A stretch of 64,000 bases of DNA, taken from contig JBLDXI010000054.1 of assembly GCA_047495785.1 (NCBI GenBank), positions 1,860,001 to 1,924,000 on the forward strand. Direction: 5' to 3'. Shown one piece after another: positions 1 through 10,504 of the stretch. The translations under genes and the position numbers were made by a program. Numbering within the stretch: the stretch's first letter is position 1; the number at the start of each line of letters is the position of its first letter. The notes beneath the pieces are model-generated. The model was not told the origin of the DNA, ran no database searches, and saw only the letters and a program-made list of their open reading frames with translations. Source of the stretch: Lepidodermella squamata (Eukaryota; Gastrotricha).

Positions 1-806
1 TTCAACCGGACAGGTTCATCCACGAAAATGCCGGGATCTTGAGTTGCACGATTGCTTAGACCATAGACCAATACTTTTCGGTTGGGGAAATGTGAATGTC
101 GATGTTTTCACCGACTATGCTGCTCTTGGGCTCTTGGGCTACGACGGCCAATGGCCCGGAGGTCGTCGCGTCAAACTACGATCTTCAACGAACTGCGAGC
201 CTGTTCCACTCCCAGTACTGTGTCTCCACAAGCCATACCGTGTCTTGCCTTGAACCTCATAATTTCCGCCGTGTTGTGGCAAAAGGGCACCTCTCTCGGA
301 AATACTTAAAGCTACCCCATGGTCTACTTGATTCTCCCCGCGCCCTTAATACGTCCAAGGACGTCTCTGGAAGAAGTCACCTCGTCGCTGTTTTGCTCAC
401 ATCATCTTCGAGTTTTCACACATTTTCTTGACGGCCGGCGCGAGCTTCTTGTCAACATTTGAGATAACCTTTCATGAGCACTGTTAATTGCAAAGTAATG
501 ATATCACCGGTGTAACAACATTTTATTTTCGCGTTATAGTTCCTTGGATAAATGAATGTTACTGTAGAACATGAAAAGATACGTGAATCAGCAGTATTAT
601 CTGGACTGATTTCATTAGCAAGGTAAACATCAGACAAAGAACAACATTCGATAATATTACAATGCGCATCAGAAAACGGAAAACAGTTTTTAACTGTATT
701 AGCTGGGATACGATAGAGAAATTAATTGCGGACAATTTTCTTAAGTAAATTCCGTTACCTGAAAAATCATGAAACAACAGAGTTATCCTTAATCAGTTGA
801 GAAAGC
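1..806. other. Region without a supported gene
   Basis: Open frames here are short, overlap on both strands and have no recognisable motif or splice structure. The last part, about 450-800, is AT-rich and would be the 3' flank of the minus-strand gene that ends at 807. I see nothing else to name. Confidence 0.5.
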
Positions 807-1519
807 TTACTTCTTTTTCTTAGGAACTACCCTGAACTTGACGGTGACACCTTTTGAATTTGCACGACTAGTCCTCAATGCCTCTATCAATGCCTCATGA
901 TTTTGGATCAAGTTGATTAGGCTACTCGGATAGTTGACTTGAGCGAATGTAGTCGATGTTCCGGGACGCCTTGTGCCATTTACTTGCATTTGAATGTTTA
1001 AATATTCATCTCCCTCACTGTCCGTGAATCTATTATGCAAAACAAACTATTCTGATAACTTCCTAACAATAGAATACGAAAATTCACGTTTTCTGATGAT
1101 CCATTCGAACGCCCGTTGACGTGTCAGTCGGATCTGAGTACTGCATAGTACCTTGACCAGGGAAATTGTACCTTTTTCGCCAGGCTATGTAACACTTTTC
1201 AGCATCGAAAAGCTGTTTTCTGCTGGTTTCGCAAAAGTTTGTGTTATCTGTGAAATAAAACATGATTTCAATTTGCATTTCTTCCCCATTGCTGTTCTTC
1301 AGGGCAGCTTCTTGTCCGTAATTTCGCAGATCATCACGTGTGACGTCGACAAATATTGACTCGCGTGCTTGATTTTTGTTGTTGTCTTCTTTTTCTTGGC
1401 CCTTATTACCGCTTCCGGCTGGTATGCTAGGTAACGCGTTCCACGCTTTTTTCGCAAGGTAATGCAAACCAAAGGCAGCCAACAAGGCAGCACCAGTGAT
1501 TACTCTTACCTCTAAATCT
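807..1519 (-). CDS. Unrecognised small protein with one membrane segment (5' end unresolved)
   Basis: Two minus-strand reading frames, about 1519-1090 and about 1033-807, join in frame across a short GT-AG intron of about 57 bp at phase 2. The joined product is about 215 residues. It begins with a hydrophobic stretch rich in Ala and Leu that could span a membrane, followed by a Lys/Asn-rich linker. The rest is a soluble region of alternating polar and hydrophobic residues that ends in four or five lysines. No in-frame ATG lies in the first visible exon, so a short 5' exon, possibly with the ATG near 1733, is missing from this model. I do not recognise the family. Coding is supported by the splice-consistent frame only. 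Confidence 0.45.
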
Positions 1520-2417
1520 TGAGCAGAACCAGAACCTTTTTTCGATATACTTATTTATATATAAATAGCTGAATGTCGCTAAAACGTTTAGTAAGATTGC
1601 AGCAAAAATGCTAAGAAAATAAATAAAATTGATTAATTTTAAACGAATGTAGTGGAGAGCCGTAAATAAAATGAAAGAAAGTGGAAATGTTCTTATCTTG
1701 CTCTAACCTCCGCAACGGAACTTGCTTATCCATAATGAGCGCTGATTCCAGCCGCCTATTTCGGCTGGCAGTGAAAAACCAGTCAACCATAATGCGCCGC
1801 CGGCAATAGCATTAGCAAATGCTGTCGTTATCGAACGCAGCACGAATTTGGCTAATTTCCCATGTTTCAGCACAGTACCGATTCCTGCTGCTACGCAGGG
1901 CTGGATTAACGCATATGGGCTTGAAAGGCTGCAGCCCAGGGACCACCAGAAAAAATGGTGACGACTTCGATTTGCTTGAATATTCGCGCAGCCCGATCCT
2001 CGGTTCGCTTATTACTAAAAATAATTCATCTCCGCCGATCGCATATTCACTTAACTTTCAGCTCTTTTTATGCAGAGCCTGAAGCTGCATAGTGCCTCTA
2101 TCCTAAAGGACCTTCAAAAGGTCGGGGATTGTGACACTTTTGTACATGTACTGATTTTATTGCAGGTTGAAAAAACGTCTGACTGCGGAATTAGCGATCA
2201 TATTGCCCTCACCTTTTGCCGGTTTCAAATTCAAGGATGAGGAACCTAAACATGAGAGAAGAAAATTTTGGAGCTATGCTGACGAACTTATAAGTTAGTG
2301 GACATCGGATGATCGATAGCTTTTCAAGAAAACGGCAATACTTTTCCTGAAGCGGAAAGTGTCGGTTAATTGATTTTTGACACAGTTCTTTTTCACAGAA
2401 AGGAAAGCATCATCTAT
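1520..2417. other. Intergenic region
   Basis: This stretch may hold the first exon of the minus-strand gene that ends at 807: there is an ATG on the minus strand near 1733. A plus-strand open frame at 1819-2082 starts without an ATG and has no motif. The rest looks non-coding. Confidence 0.4.
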
Positions 2418-3614
2418 ATGCGCGTCAGTTCATGTAATAATATAAAAATGACTTTTTCGAACAATTCAGCATGGATGTATGCGAGTTTACCCGATCTTGG
2501 TTATAACTACAGCCGTTTATGGTTCCCGAGCATGTTCAACGCCCCAGCAGATTCATACGAAAATCGCCTTGGATTCACTATTGTTTGCATTCTTCTGTCA
2601 ATCAGCGTTTGCATATCAAATTCCGCGAGTGTCTTTACTTACTACAAAAGAGGCGCTAGGAAAGACTTCCTAGTCCTCAATTCTATACTGGCTATAAACA
2701 ACGGAATTTACTGCATAACATACACAGCTGCCATGGCAATGACCACAGAAACCGGGCTATGGGAATCCAGCAGTATTTCATGCACAACAATCCCGTGTTT
2801 GACTCACATCTCAGGTGTTTACAGTCTAGGTGTTATGATGCTGATAAGCTACGAACGGCGGCGTTGCATCTCGAACATACTTTCAACAACCAAAAATCAT
2901 GTTTCGAAAGTGTGTATGTCAGCGTTCTGTCTTTTCCTTGCTACCAGCGCTGTTGTTTCTCCTGTGACCATTTACCCATATGGCTATAACAGGCAATTGA
3001 TACCATTATTGAAAATGGGCGAAAACCAGACCTATTTAGTTCCAGTATGTGGAGCATTCGACTACAAGGTTGGGCTGATAGACAGCGCAGCTTTGCGCTT
3101 GATGGCCACAATGTTTCCGGTACTGGTAATAAGTGTTACTCTTGGTTATAACTACTGGCACTTTTTCAAAACTTTGCGAAAAGCTCGACAGTCTAAATGC
3201 CCTAATATCATGCCTCGACAGGCGAATCCCCCTAATATCACACCTAGGCTGGCTAGGTCTCCTCCTATCGTGCCAGATCGATCGGTATACATTTCTGTTA
3301 AACCCGCTCTCCCTTCGCCAAGCTCTTCGAGAGAAGCTGAGTGGCTCGCACGTGAAACATTCTTCGCGAAGCAGTCGCTGATTTCATTCTTGACCTCCGC
3401 ATTATTCTATGCCCCGGTCATGTGGACCTTTTTAATGCTTACTCTGCATGACAGCATTGGACCTGATTTTCTGACTTCGAACTTTTGCAAAATCACTGTC
3501 ATGGCGTTGATGCTCGAGATGGTTATAGCGCCGACAGTTCTAACTTTGCGCCCAGGCTTCTTCTCACAATTGAGCAAAAAGCTGCAATTTTTCATTAGGA
3601 AACTTAGAGTATGA
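2418..3614 (+). CDS. Rhodopsin-like seven-helix G-protein-coupled receptor
   Basis: One uninterrupted frame encodes about 388-398 residues; two in-frame ATGs, at 2418 and 2448, are possible, and 2448 has the better A-rich context. Counted from 2448, seven hydrophobic segments follow a 35-residue N-terminus that carries Asn-X-Ser glycosylation sites. Helix 3 ends in Tyr-Glu-Arg-Arg-Arg, which matches the E/DRY-type motif of class A receptors. Helix 6 has a Phe-Tyr-Ala-Pro step like the usual F..W.P. Helix 7 has Ala-Pro-Thr-Val in place of the canonical NPxxY, so this is a divergent member. The third inner loop is long and rich in Pro, Arg and Ser. The gene has no visible intron. The ligand cannot be inferred. 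A chemoreceptor or peptide receptor role is only a guess. Confidence 0.75.
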   Translation: MRVSSCNNIKMTFSNNSAWMYASLPDLGYNYSRLWFPSMFNAPADSYENRLGFTIVCILLSISVCISNSASVFTYYKRGARKDFLVLNSILAINNGIYCITYTAAMAMTTETGLWESSSISCTTIPCLTHISGVYSLGVMMLISYERRRCISNILSTTKNHVSKVCMSAFCLFLATSAVVSPVTIYPYGYNRQLIPLLKMGENQTYLVPVCGAFDYKVGLIDSAALRLMATMFPVLVISVTLGYNYWHFFKTLRKARQSKCPNIMPRQANPPNITPRLARSPPIVPDRSVYISVKPALPSPSSSREAEWLARETFFAKQSLISFLTSALFYAPVMWTFLMLTLHDSIGPDFLTSNFCKITVMALMLEMVIAPTVLTLRPGFFSQLSKKLQFFIRKLRV

Positions 3615-4596
3615 AATTCAGTTGAAGACTTCAAGGAGTAAAATGTATTGCAGTGCGCATTATATTTTATTTTGATGTTGAGAGCCAGCATGCTGTTCGC
3701 TCATTCAATATTCAATCCATTTGATATAGAGAAACATTGAGCAGAAAATTTAGGGTGGAGACATTGAACATTGAACATCGACGCTAGAAGCACTCTAAAA
3801 TCGGGTGGGCTGCGTTCCAGTGTTTACAATGATAATAGCAATCCGGCAACAAGCTTGAACATTTTTGATTGAAATTAGATGAAATCGACTTGTTAGCTGC
3901 AAGTTATAGCAGCCAGTGCTCTTCTCTTTCACTTTAAATTGAAATCGGAATGATATCGGAACCGAGTTTCGTAGCTCATCAACTCTCGATTCCAAAGCTG
4001 TTTGTCTAAGGTGTGCGGGTCAAGTGCGCCGTGTGCGATTCAGAGGGACGAACTACGGACAGACGACAGACGGACGGACAAACAATTTTGACAGTATAGT
4101 ACCGGGATTCACCCGGGATTCACCCGGAAAAACCCCCAGCAAACCACAGAGGGACCCTTTGGTCATGACATTGGAAACCAAAAATACCCCCTAGCTCGAC
4201 GATCTTACTTCTCAGTGTTAGACCTAGTCCCTAGTCGGATCACTGCAAGGAATCTTCTTTTCTGAAGTCCTGAGTCCTGATTGATCGGACCTGGCTTGAT
4301 ACTTGTTGAATTCCGGCAAAATTTCGAGTATAAATATAGACAATACGAGGCGAGGCATCTGATTCCAGCTCCAGCCCAGATTTGAGATAGTTGATGCGAT
4401 AGGGCTCAAATTCCTCACCAAGCCTCATATTACTCTCCTTCTTCGACGTTTGTTTGATCACCATGGCTCAAAACGGAACAGGAAATTGGAACCCGATCAC
4501 GCCCGATCAACGATCAACTAATAATTCCAAACCTTCAGTAACATAAAATCATAATTTGAAGAAACAAGCTCTAGTTTTTACAGCCTCAGCGAAAAA
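3615..4596. other. Intergenic region with a dispersed repeat copy
   Basis: Between the GPCR and the Cys-loop gene there is no convincing frame. Positions about 4015-4205 hold one copy of a dispersed repeat, described separately. The minus-strand frame at 4240-4464 begins with ATG but shows no motif. Confidence 0.5.
4015..4205 (-). repeat. Dispersed repeat family, copy 1
   Basis: On the minus strand this segment reads like the plus-strand segments near 37225-37340 and 55845-55990. Shared blocks include a TCGA(G/A)CTA-GGGG(T/A)ATTTT core and the phrase GACCAAAGGG(T/A)CCC, followed by a GTGGTTT run. This copy also has a GACGGACGGAC tail, common in invertebrate dispersed repeats. It is probably a non-autonomous mobile element relic. 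Ends are not sharply defined. Confidence 0.55.
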
Positions 4597-5766
4597 ATGG
4601 AAAGCATACTTCTGGCGATTTGCATCTTCGTCACAACGGGTTTCGCCTTGGCAAAGCCACCAGATAACGATACTATTTGGGATTTCGATCCAACGAAAAC
4701 AATTCTGAGCAACTGCAGGATGGGCCCGACAGTCAACAGCCCACACGAATTCGAGGACGAACGAACGACTTTAATCACGATATCCTTTCAACCTAAGCTC
4801 CTCACTGAAATCGACGACGTGGCAGAAACCTTTACCATGGACAGCGTACTGGTCATCGAATACCAATCGAGCTGCTTAGCAAATTTGTATCGGAACATAT
4901 CTCGCAATGGCGACGTAGCATGGCCGCGAGGTTTGGAAGACCTGTCAAAGGAGGACCCGGATCAATACTGGTCCCCGACGTTGTTCCATCAGAATTCTAT
5001 CGGAAGTTCAAAAATGGATGACGGTTTTTCCAGAATAGTTCGCATCCCCGTGAAGAAAGGCGTGTTTTCTCTTGTTATCATAGGGAAATTCGCGTCCTAC
5101 TGCAATTTTGACGTGACTTATTTCCCATTTGACAAGCATACGTGCCAAGTGGACTTCATCATCATGCAGAGCCAAACGTTCTCAAGATTTGTCAAAGCAT
5201 CTTTCCTTTCATATGCTACCCCGTTCATGAAGTTGAATTCTGGCTGGGAACACGACTTGGCAACACGATCCTGCTCATTCGGCACATTTTTCTCCGGCCG
5301 AAACTCGAATTTCTCCAATGCTAGCTTCTACTTTGAATTCACTCGAAAACCACAGTATTTTTTGACGTATTTATACGCGCCGAGTTTGATTCTAAGCCTA
5401 ATGATTCTGTCGTCATTTCTCATCCCAGCCGATGCTCCAGACCGCCCAGCTTTTGCGTGCACAGTTATGTTGGCGATTTTCGTTCAGCAGAATAGCATCC
5501 AGGAGAATCTCCCCAAGACCCCAAAGCCAGTTGTCGCTGGAATTTTCAGCCTATCACAGACCATCATTGCTATGTGCTGTGTTTTGTACGCCGCGTTTAT
5601 GTGTGGATTTATTGCGCTGTTTCCTGAAGCAGCGTGCAAAACATACAAAATCTGCGGAAAGACCATTGCTATGTTTGTAATAGTTGATGTCGTAGTATTT
5701 ACACTGACCCTAGCTCTGTACTGCCTTTCCAACATTTCAGTATGCATCATCCTCTCACAGCTGTAA
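4597..5766 (+). CDS. Cys-loop ligand-gated ion channel subunit
   Basis: A single exon encodes 389 residues, starting at an ATG in AAAAAATG context. A signal peptide (about residues 1-19) is followed by an extracellular ligand-binding domain. The signature loop has two cysteines 14 positions apart, with Phe-Pro-Phe-Asp between them, and the helix 1 region follows a Lys-Pro-Gln-Tyr-Phe. Four hydrophobic helices fill the C-terminal 150 residues. Just before helix 2 is Ala-Pro-Asp-Arg, closer to the Gly-Glu-Lys of cation channels than to the Pro-Ala-Arg of anion channels, so cation selectivity is a weak inference. The loop between helices 3 and 4 is only about 15 residues, far shorter than in most animal receptors. 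A decayed copy of its last exon sequence lies near 9700. Confidence 0.9.
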   Translation: MESILLAICIFVTTGFALAKPPDNDTIWDFDPTKTILSNCRMGPTVNSPHEFEDERTTLITISFQPKLLTEIDDVAETFTMDSVLVIEYQSSCLANLYRNISRNGDVAWPRGLEDLSKEDPDQYWSPTLFHQNSIGSSKMDDGFSRIVRIPVKKGVFSLVIIGKFASYCNFDVTYFPFDKHTCQVDFIIMQSQTFSRFVKASFLSYATPFMKLNSGWEHDLATRSCSFGTFFSGRNSNFSNASFYFEFTRKPQYFLTYLYAPSLILSLMILSSFLIPADAPDRPAFACTVMLAIFVQQNSIQENLPKTPKPVVAGIFSLSQTIIAMCCVLYAAFMCGFIALFPEAACKTYKICGKTIAMFVIVDVVVFTLTLALYCLSNISVCIILSQL

Positions 5767-6782
5767 TGACGTTTACATGGAAACTATTGTTGAGCTCTTG
5801 AGAACCAAACGGCTCTTTAGCGAGATAAAACCGCCTGAAAATTTGAAAAAAGAAGTGTGGTACAAATTTTATATCATTTGATAGAGATGGATTATGATTA
5901 TGGATCAGATAATTTATCCAGATTTCTTTAATTTTTCACAGTCAACAACCACAACAACACAGTCATCTCAAAGTTTAAGCACACTTCCCTCGCGCATTGC
6001 TCCAGTTTATTTCAGCCATGGCAGTCCGTCTCAGACCGGTTTGAGATGATTTCGAGAGTGTTAGTATGGGCACGCGCGTGATTTATACTAAAATCGCTGT
6101 TTGATAGCTTATATTGCGACTTTTCGGTTAACACTTGCAATCATGCCGCGCAGCGGCAGCCTTTCATCGGAATTTAGGCCAGACTCGATGGCCGCGCCCC
6201 AAAATCAAAGAGAGCGGCCTTTATTGCTGGTTGATTGCGCGCTCGAATTTCGGACCGGGTATTTTCCCGTTACGCTGGTATTTCGAATTTTCGCAGTTTC
6301 AGCATTTTCCGGACTAACAAAACGTTGTTAAAATCCGGATTACGGTGATTAGCAGGTGACTTAGGGTGCTGCGTTCAAATAGCCAAATGCGCGCACACAC
6401 CACTTCACGCCCACTTGTGCTGGAGTAGCCAGTCACGCACACACTCTGTGTTCGAATAGCCATTGCGTGACACAAATTTTTTTTGTCCGAATAGCCACAT
6501 TCTATTTTAATGAGGAGTTTCAAGAAATTGAGGAGTTGAAAGCAAAAGAATGCTTGAAATTCTTCACCTTCTTAAATATCCTCATTAAAATAATGCGCAT
6601 CGAATTCGCCTTCTGCGGAATTTTACGGCCACACTGTAGGTGCGACGCATTACTAAACATGATTTCCAGCTACTTAACCATAAATTCTTTCATCGTTTCA
6701 TTTGCCGTATGAATTACAATCATTCGTCGTCACATCAGAGACTGTAAACTTGTTTTGCAAATTTTAACAGACAATATCCATA
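5767..6782. other. Intergenic region
   Basis: No gene is supported. Plus-strand frames at 6101-6331 and 6467-6712 lack motifs. The stretch includes the short imperfect repeats at about 6368-6505, and it would contain the promoter of the class C receptor that starts at 6783. Confidence 0.5.
6368..6505. repeat. Imperfect short repeats around a TTCGAATAGCCA word
   Basis: The word (G/T)TC(A/G/C)(A/G)A(A)TAGCCA recurs about four times within 140 bp, separated by CACGCACACAC-type sequence. A GTCACGCA / TGCGTGAC inverted pair lies between two copies. This could be a decayed minisatellite or a protein-binding cluster. No function can be assigned. Confidence 0.4.
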
Positions 6783-9080
6783 ATGAATCAGGTTATTCTG
6801 TTTAGCGTAGCAGTTTCGTTTAGCTACCACGTCTCCGATGCTGAAAAGCCGTTCAACATGTCCATATTAGGTATTGTTCCTAAAACCTACTTCGGATCCA
6901 TTTGCAAGTTGGGCACTGATCTTGTAATTGAGACCATCAATAAACGTTCAGATATTCTCCCCGACTACAACATCGTAATGGAATGGAAAGACGAAGTCGA
7001 TTCGGCTTTAGGTTATTCACCGCTTGTCGAGTTTCTGAAATATAAAGCGTCACCTTCGAAAGATAACAGCTTTCAAGCTCCGTTGTACTTCAGTGGCTTC
7101 TTGTCCAATGCAAATATCCCTCTTGGAAAAGTTCTACACCACTTAGATTCTGTCGGTATATGCTTCGTTTGCGGATCTCCAGTTTTAGTAAACCACAAAG
7201 TATTTCCGAATCTCTATCAAACTGTGACTACAAGTGACATTGAAGAGTCAGCTAACGCCAAATTTATTAAAGTAATTGGGAAATGGACAAGGATTGGGAT
7301 TCTAACAACTGTTCTGAGCGATTATGACATCATGGCCGCAAAATATTTTCACCTGTTCGCTAAAGACGAAAATATGACGATACCTTATTTCAACGCTGTT
7401 TTGGGAGTCGATAGTTCCGTTATTGAAGAAATAGTCAGTATTGACATTCGTATACTTTTCTTATCCATTACCGTTCGCCCGATGCTTTGGTCTTTCCTCT
7501 GTTTCGCATACAAACGTGGCTTGACAGGTTCCCGTTACGTTTTCTTAGTCAATTCTTTTCCAGCGCAAAATCCAGCAAACATTACCCAAACAGACCTTGT
7601 AGACAACGATTGCACCCATGCGATTCTAGCAGAACAGTTCAAAAGTATAATTTTTGCAGGGGTGGCATTGTCGCCTTCCGACAAGTCTCGAAAATCTGAG
7701 TTGGGATTTTCAATTCAAGAATTCGACTCCCTTATCGATGCTAAACTTGGATACCACAATGAAGATAACACCCGGGCATATTTATGCCATGATACTGCGG
7801 TGACCGGAATTATGGCTCTTCATGACACCAATTTGCAGTTGATGAAATCATGGAATACCTCGATCAAGGGACATAGCAGCAGGGAACAAGTCGCTAAGGT
7901 GATGAATGAATCAGTTTTAGCCATAAACCGCGCGGGATTTCGACGTCAATTGCGCTACAACCAGCGCGGAGCTAATGACGAGGACATTGTCACTTTCATG
8001 CGATGGAATGGGTATAAATTGCTTATCAATTACCAAAGCCAGCCGGAAAAGCAGGGTTTCACTATTGAAACTGTCCCTTCTGGGCTTGCCTTCGAAAAAT
8101 GGTTCGGTGGTCGCCCAAAAGATGCAGCATGGCAGCGAATCATTGTTGATGGAGTCTCAAGGCCCGTTGCTATTTCAGTATTCTTTTTCAGTGGGGCTGT
8201 CACATCTGCTCAAGCTATATCGATCGGTTTGCCATTTTTCCAACGGAACATTGGGCTATACGGCTCGCTGACAATAGCGAAACTATTATGCATTGCTGCA
8301 TGCACGTTGCTGAACATTGGATCAGTGCTGGCTGTCTTAGAAACAACGGGGGCAATGCAAGTGAGTAGGATCGTTATTTTCACAACTTCCGTCTCTTTCG
8401 TCAATGGGATCGTCAGCTTTCGAGCAATCAATCTATTTCGAACGAGCCGTCAGGCTGCAAATGCTCTAAAGAGGCGATCAACTCCAAACCGTATAGCCCT
8501 ACGGAGGGTAAAACCCAATCAAATGAAAGCTGATGCTGTTCAAGAATTAGAAAATGGTGCTTCAAACTCATTGATAATGCGCGCTTTTTGCTACCTAGCA
8601 GTGAATATAGCTGTAGTGATTGTTTGGCTTTCAATTGATGGTTTCACTTGTACCAAGATTGCTAATGCCTCTGATTCATTCTATGACCAGACTTCGGACA
8701 CTTCCTTCTCGTTTGAGGTGCTTCGATGTGGTGTGACATGGAATACTTTGATGATATTGGTTTTAGCCGGAATGCAAATTTCGCTCGTGTTTCTCGGCTT
8801 CGTTCAGGCTGTTCGCCTCAGACCTTTTGTTGGCATTCTAAAAAATCACCCTAATTTTCCGTCAACTTCCTTAATCACAGGATTAGCTAGTATGAACGCT
8901 CTGATGCTTTTCATTTGCGTGTTTGTCTTGGCCATTGCTACTTCTTCGCAGAAATTGCAACAGATTTTCGTAGCTTATGGAGCTCTTACTCTTTCTGCAT
9001 CAACTTCGGTCATTTTGCTATTTATGGATCTGAAAATGATTTTCTTCAAACCGCAAAACAAAGTCGCAGTGGGCTTGTAA
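6783..9080 (+). CDS. Class C GPCR, GABA-B-receptor-like (paralogue 1)
   Basis: One uninterrupted frame gives 765 residues. A signal peptide (1-20) is followed by a periplasmic-binding-protein-like ligand domain (about 25-440). That domain contains a Tyr-Lys-Arg-Gly-Leu-Thr-Gly segment followed by Arg-Tyr-Val-Phe, as in GABA-B subunits. The linker to the helices has Lys-Trp-Phe-Gly-Gly-Arg-Pro, like the Lys-Trp-x-Gly-Gly-x-Pro linker of GABA-B receptors, and there is no Cys-rich domain, which also points to the GABA-B group. Seven helices occupy about 460-750 and the cytoplasmic tail is only about a dozen residues. The usual Cys at the start of helix 3 is replaced. A paralogue lies at 38515-40968. 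Whether GABA binds cannot be told. Confidence 0.85.
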   Translation: MNQVILFSVAVSFSYHVSDAEKPFNMSILGIVPKTYFGSICKLGTDLVIETINKRSDILPDYNIVMEWKDEVDSALGYSPLVEFLKYKASPSKDNSFQAPLYFSGFLSNANIPLGKVLHHLDSVGICFVCGSPVLVNHKVFPNLYQTVTTSDIEESANAKFIKVIGKWTRIGILTTVLSDYDIMAAKYFHLFAKDENMTIPYFNAVLGVDSSVIEEIVSIDIRILFLSITVRPMLWSFLCFAYKRGLTGSRYVFLVNSFPAQNPANITQTDLVDNDCTHAILAEQFKSIIFAGVALSPSDKSRKSELGFSIQEFDSLIDAKLGYHNEDNTRAYLCHDTAVTGIMALHDTNLQLMKSWNTSIKGHSSREQVAKVMNESVLAINRAGFRRQLRYNQRGANDEDIVTFMRWNGYKLLINYQSQPEKQGFTIETVPSGLAFEKWFGGRPKDAAWQRIIVDGVSRPVAISVFFFSGAVTSAQAISIGLPFFQRNIGLYGSLTIAKLLCIAACTLLNIGSVLAVLETTGAMQVSRIVIFTTSVSFVNGIVSFRAINLFRTSRQAANALKRRSTPNRIALRRVKPNQMKADAVQELENGASNSLIMRAFCYLAVNIAVVIVWLSIDGFTCTKIANASDSFYDQTSDTSFSFEVLRCGVTWNTLMILVLAGMQISLVFLGFVQAVRLRPFVGILKNHPNFPSTSLITGLASMNALMLFICVFVLAIATSSQKLQQIFVAYGALTLSASTSVILLFMDLKMIFFKPQNKVAVGL

Positions 9081-9899
9081 TATTCCTATTCTACCACTTA
9101 TTTCTTTATAAATTCATTATTATAAAGAATGACGCTGAGGAAGCAAGGAATATTGTCTATATTATTACATTTTTTGAAGCAATAGCAGCTATAAACTTGA
9201 ACCAATATTTAGAGGACAGACTGTATGTGAGATACAAGTTCTCATCTAAGGACATTTTTCCTGTCGCGCCTCTAGACGCCTGTCTTTTCGCTGATTAGCG
9301 TATCTTATATTAATCCTCATTATATATTGTATAATGTTCAGAAAGTTACTAATGAATTACTGAAATCCACTGTTTTTTCAGTATCAGTGAAAGTACTGAT
9401 TCTAATTAGAATGTGCGATTTCAGTACCGAGGTCTGAGGTGACTTTTTCAACATGCCCTAATTTCTGTTGTGCTCGACTTTGATCAATTTTTCGGGCATC
9501 CACGCAACAAAATAATAACAATTAACTAATTTTCTTGTTCATGCCCGAGGTCGAGTGGGGTGCAGCTAAGAAAAATCACCCTTCGACTTGATTAGATAAA
9601 AAGCCTCGACAAAGCCTGACATGAATGTAATTAATTCACGACCCTCGTTAATTTCTTACTGCGTGTCTTGAGATGTATATTCAGCAAAAACCGACATACT
9701 AGTTGATGTCGTAGTATTTATACTGACATTCGCTCTGTACTTCCTTTCCAATATTTCAGTATGTATCATCCTCTCACAGCTGTCATGATTGGCATTTGGT
9801 ATGTTGGGCTAATGTAGGCAAAACTAATGTTGGGCCTTACGAGTTTACCAACCGGCTTTTTGACAAGATTTGTTTTCATTAATTTCGTTAGTAGCAAAT
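9081..9899. other. Intergenic region with a gene fragment
   Basis: The region is AT-rich with no supported gene. It includes a relic of the Cys-loop gene at 9700-9787. The frame at 8915-9298 is an out-of-frame shadow of the receptor gene running past its stop. Confidence 0.5.
9700..9787 (+). pseudogene. Fragment of the 3' end of the Cys-loop channel gene
   Basis: This stretch is nearly identical to 5683-5768, the last helix and C-terminus of the Cys-loop subunit at 4597-5766, with a handful of substitutions. The similarity starts and ends abruptly and no other part of the channel is present nearby. It is therefore a partial local duplication about 4 kb downstream of the parent and cannot encode a channel. 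Confidence 0.85.
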
Positions 9900-10504
9900 A
9901 AAACTTAATATCATCGTATTATGAATTCTTTGCCTCGCAGACATCAGATTCGGAGGTGAAGTGACAGACATTCAGAAAACATTGTTGAAGGAACGGCCGG
10001 ACGATAGGATCATGAAGCTGTAATTGCCAATCGGAGGGCAAGCGATCACCAACTGTATTGATGTATTGTATTGGCGAAATCACCTGCGTCGATAGAGCCA
10101 CCATTGCTAACATTCTTCACGCCGTAAGAAATGAACAAATTTACTTCCATGAGGTCACTGTCTTCAGCATCATCCGCGTATTCGTTTTCATCTGTATCGC
10201 TGTCAGCTGTCACAATCATCACATGTGGAGGCAGCGTGGTCGTCGTCGTCGCCGTCATTTTCGCTAACGGGCATCCTCAAGGAAACGATTAGTTTAGACG
10301 GAGCCGGTTTTCCGGGTTTCTGTTCCACTTCGTAGACTAAATGGTAGATTTCATTGAATTCTCCCGATTGTCCATGAATTTCTCCTATGATTGAGGCTAA
10401 AAAACGATACAGAAATAGTGTCCCCACATGGTTGGTTATTTTTTGCTTCAATGGAAAAAGCGATTCCGCCCGGTGTTTCCGCCCGGTGATTCCGCCCGCT
10501 CACG

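Noticed and set aside
4240-4464. Minus-strand ATG frame of 74 codons before the Cys-loop gene
   Set aside because: It is short, without motif or splice partner, and lies next to a dispersed repeat.
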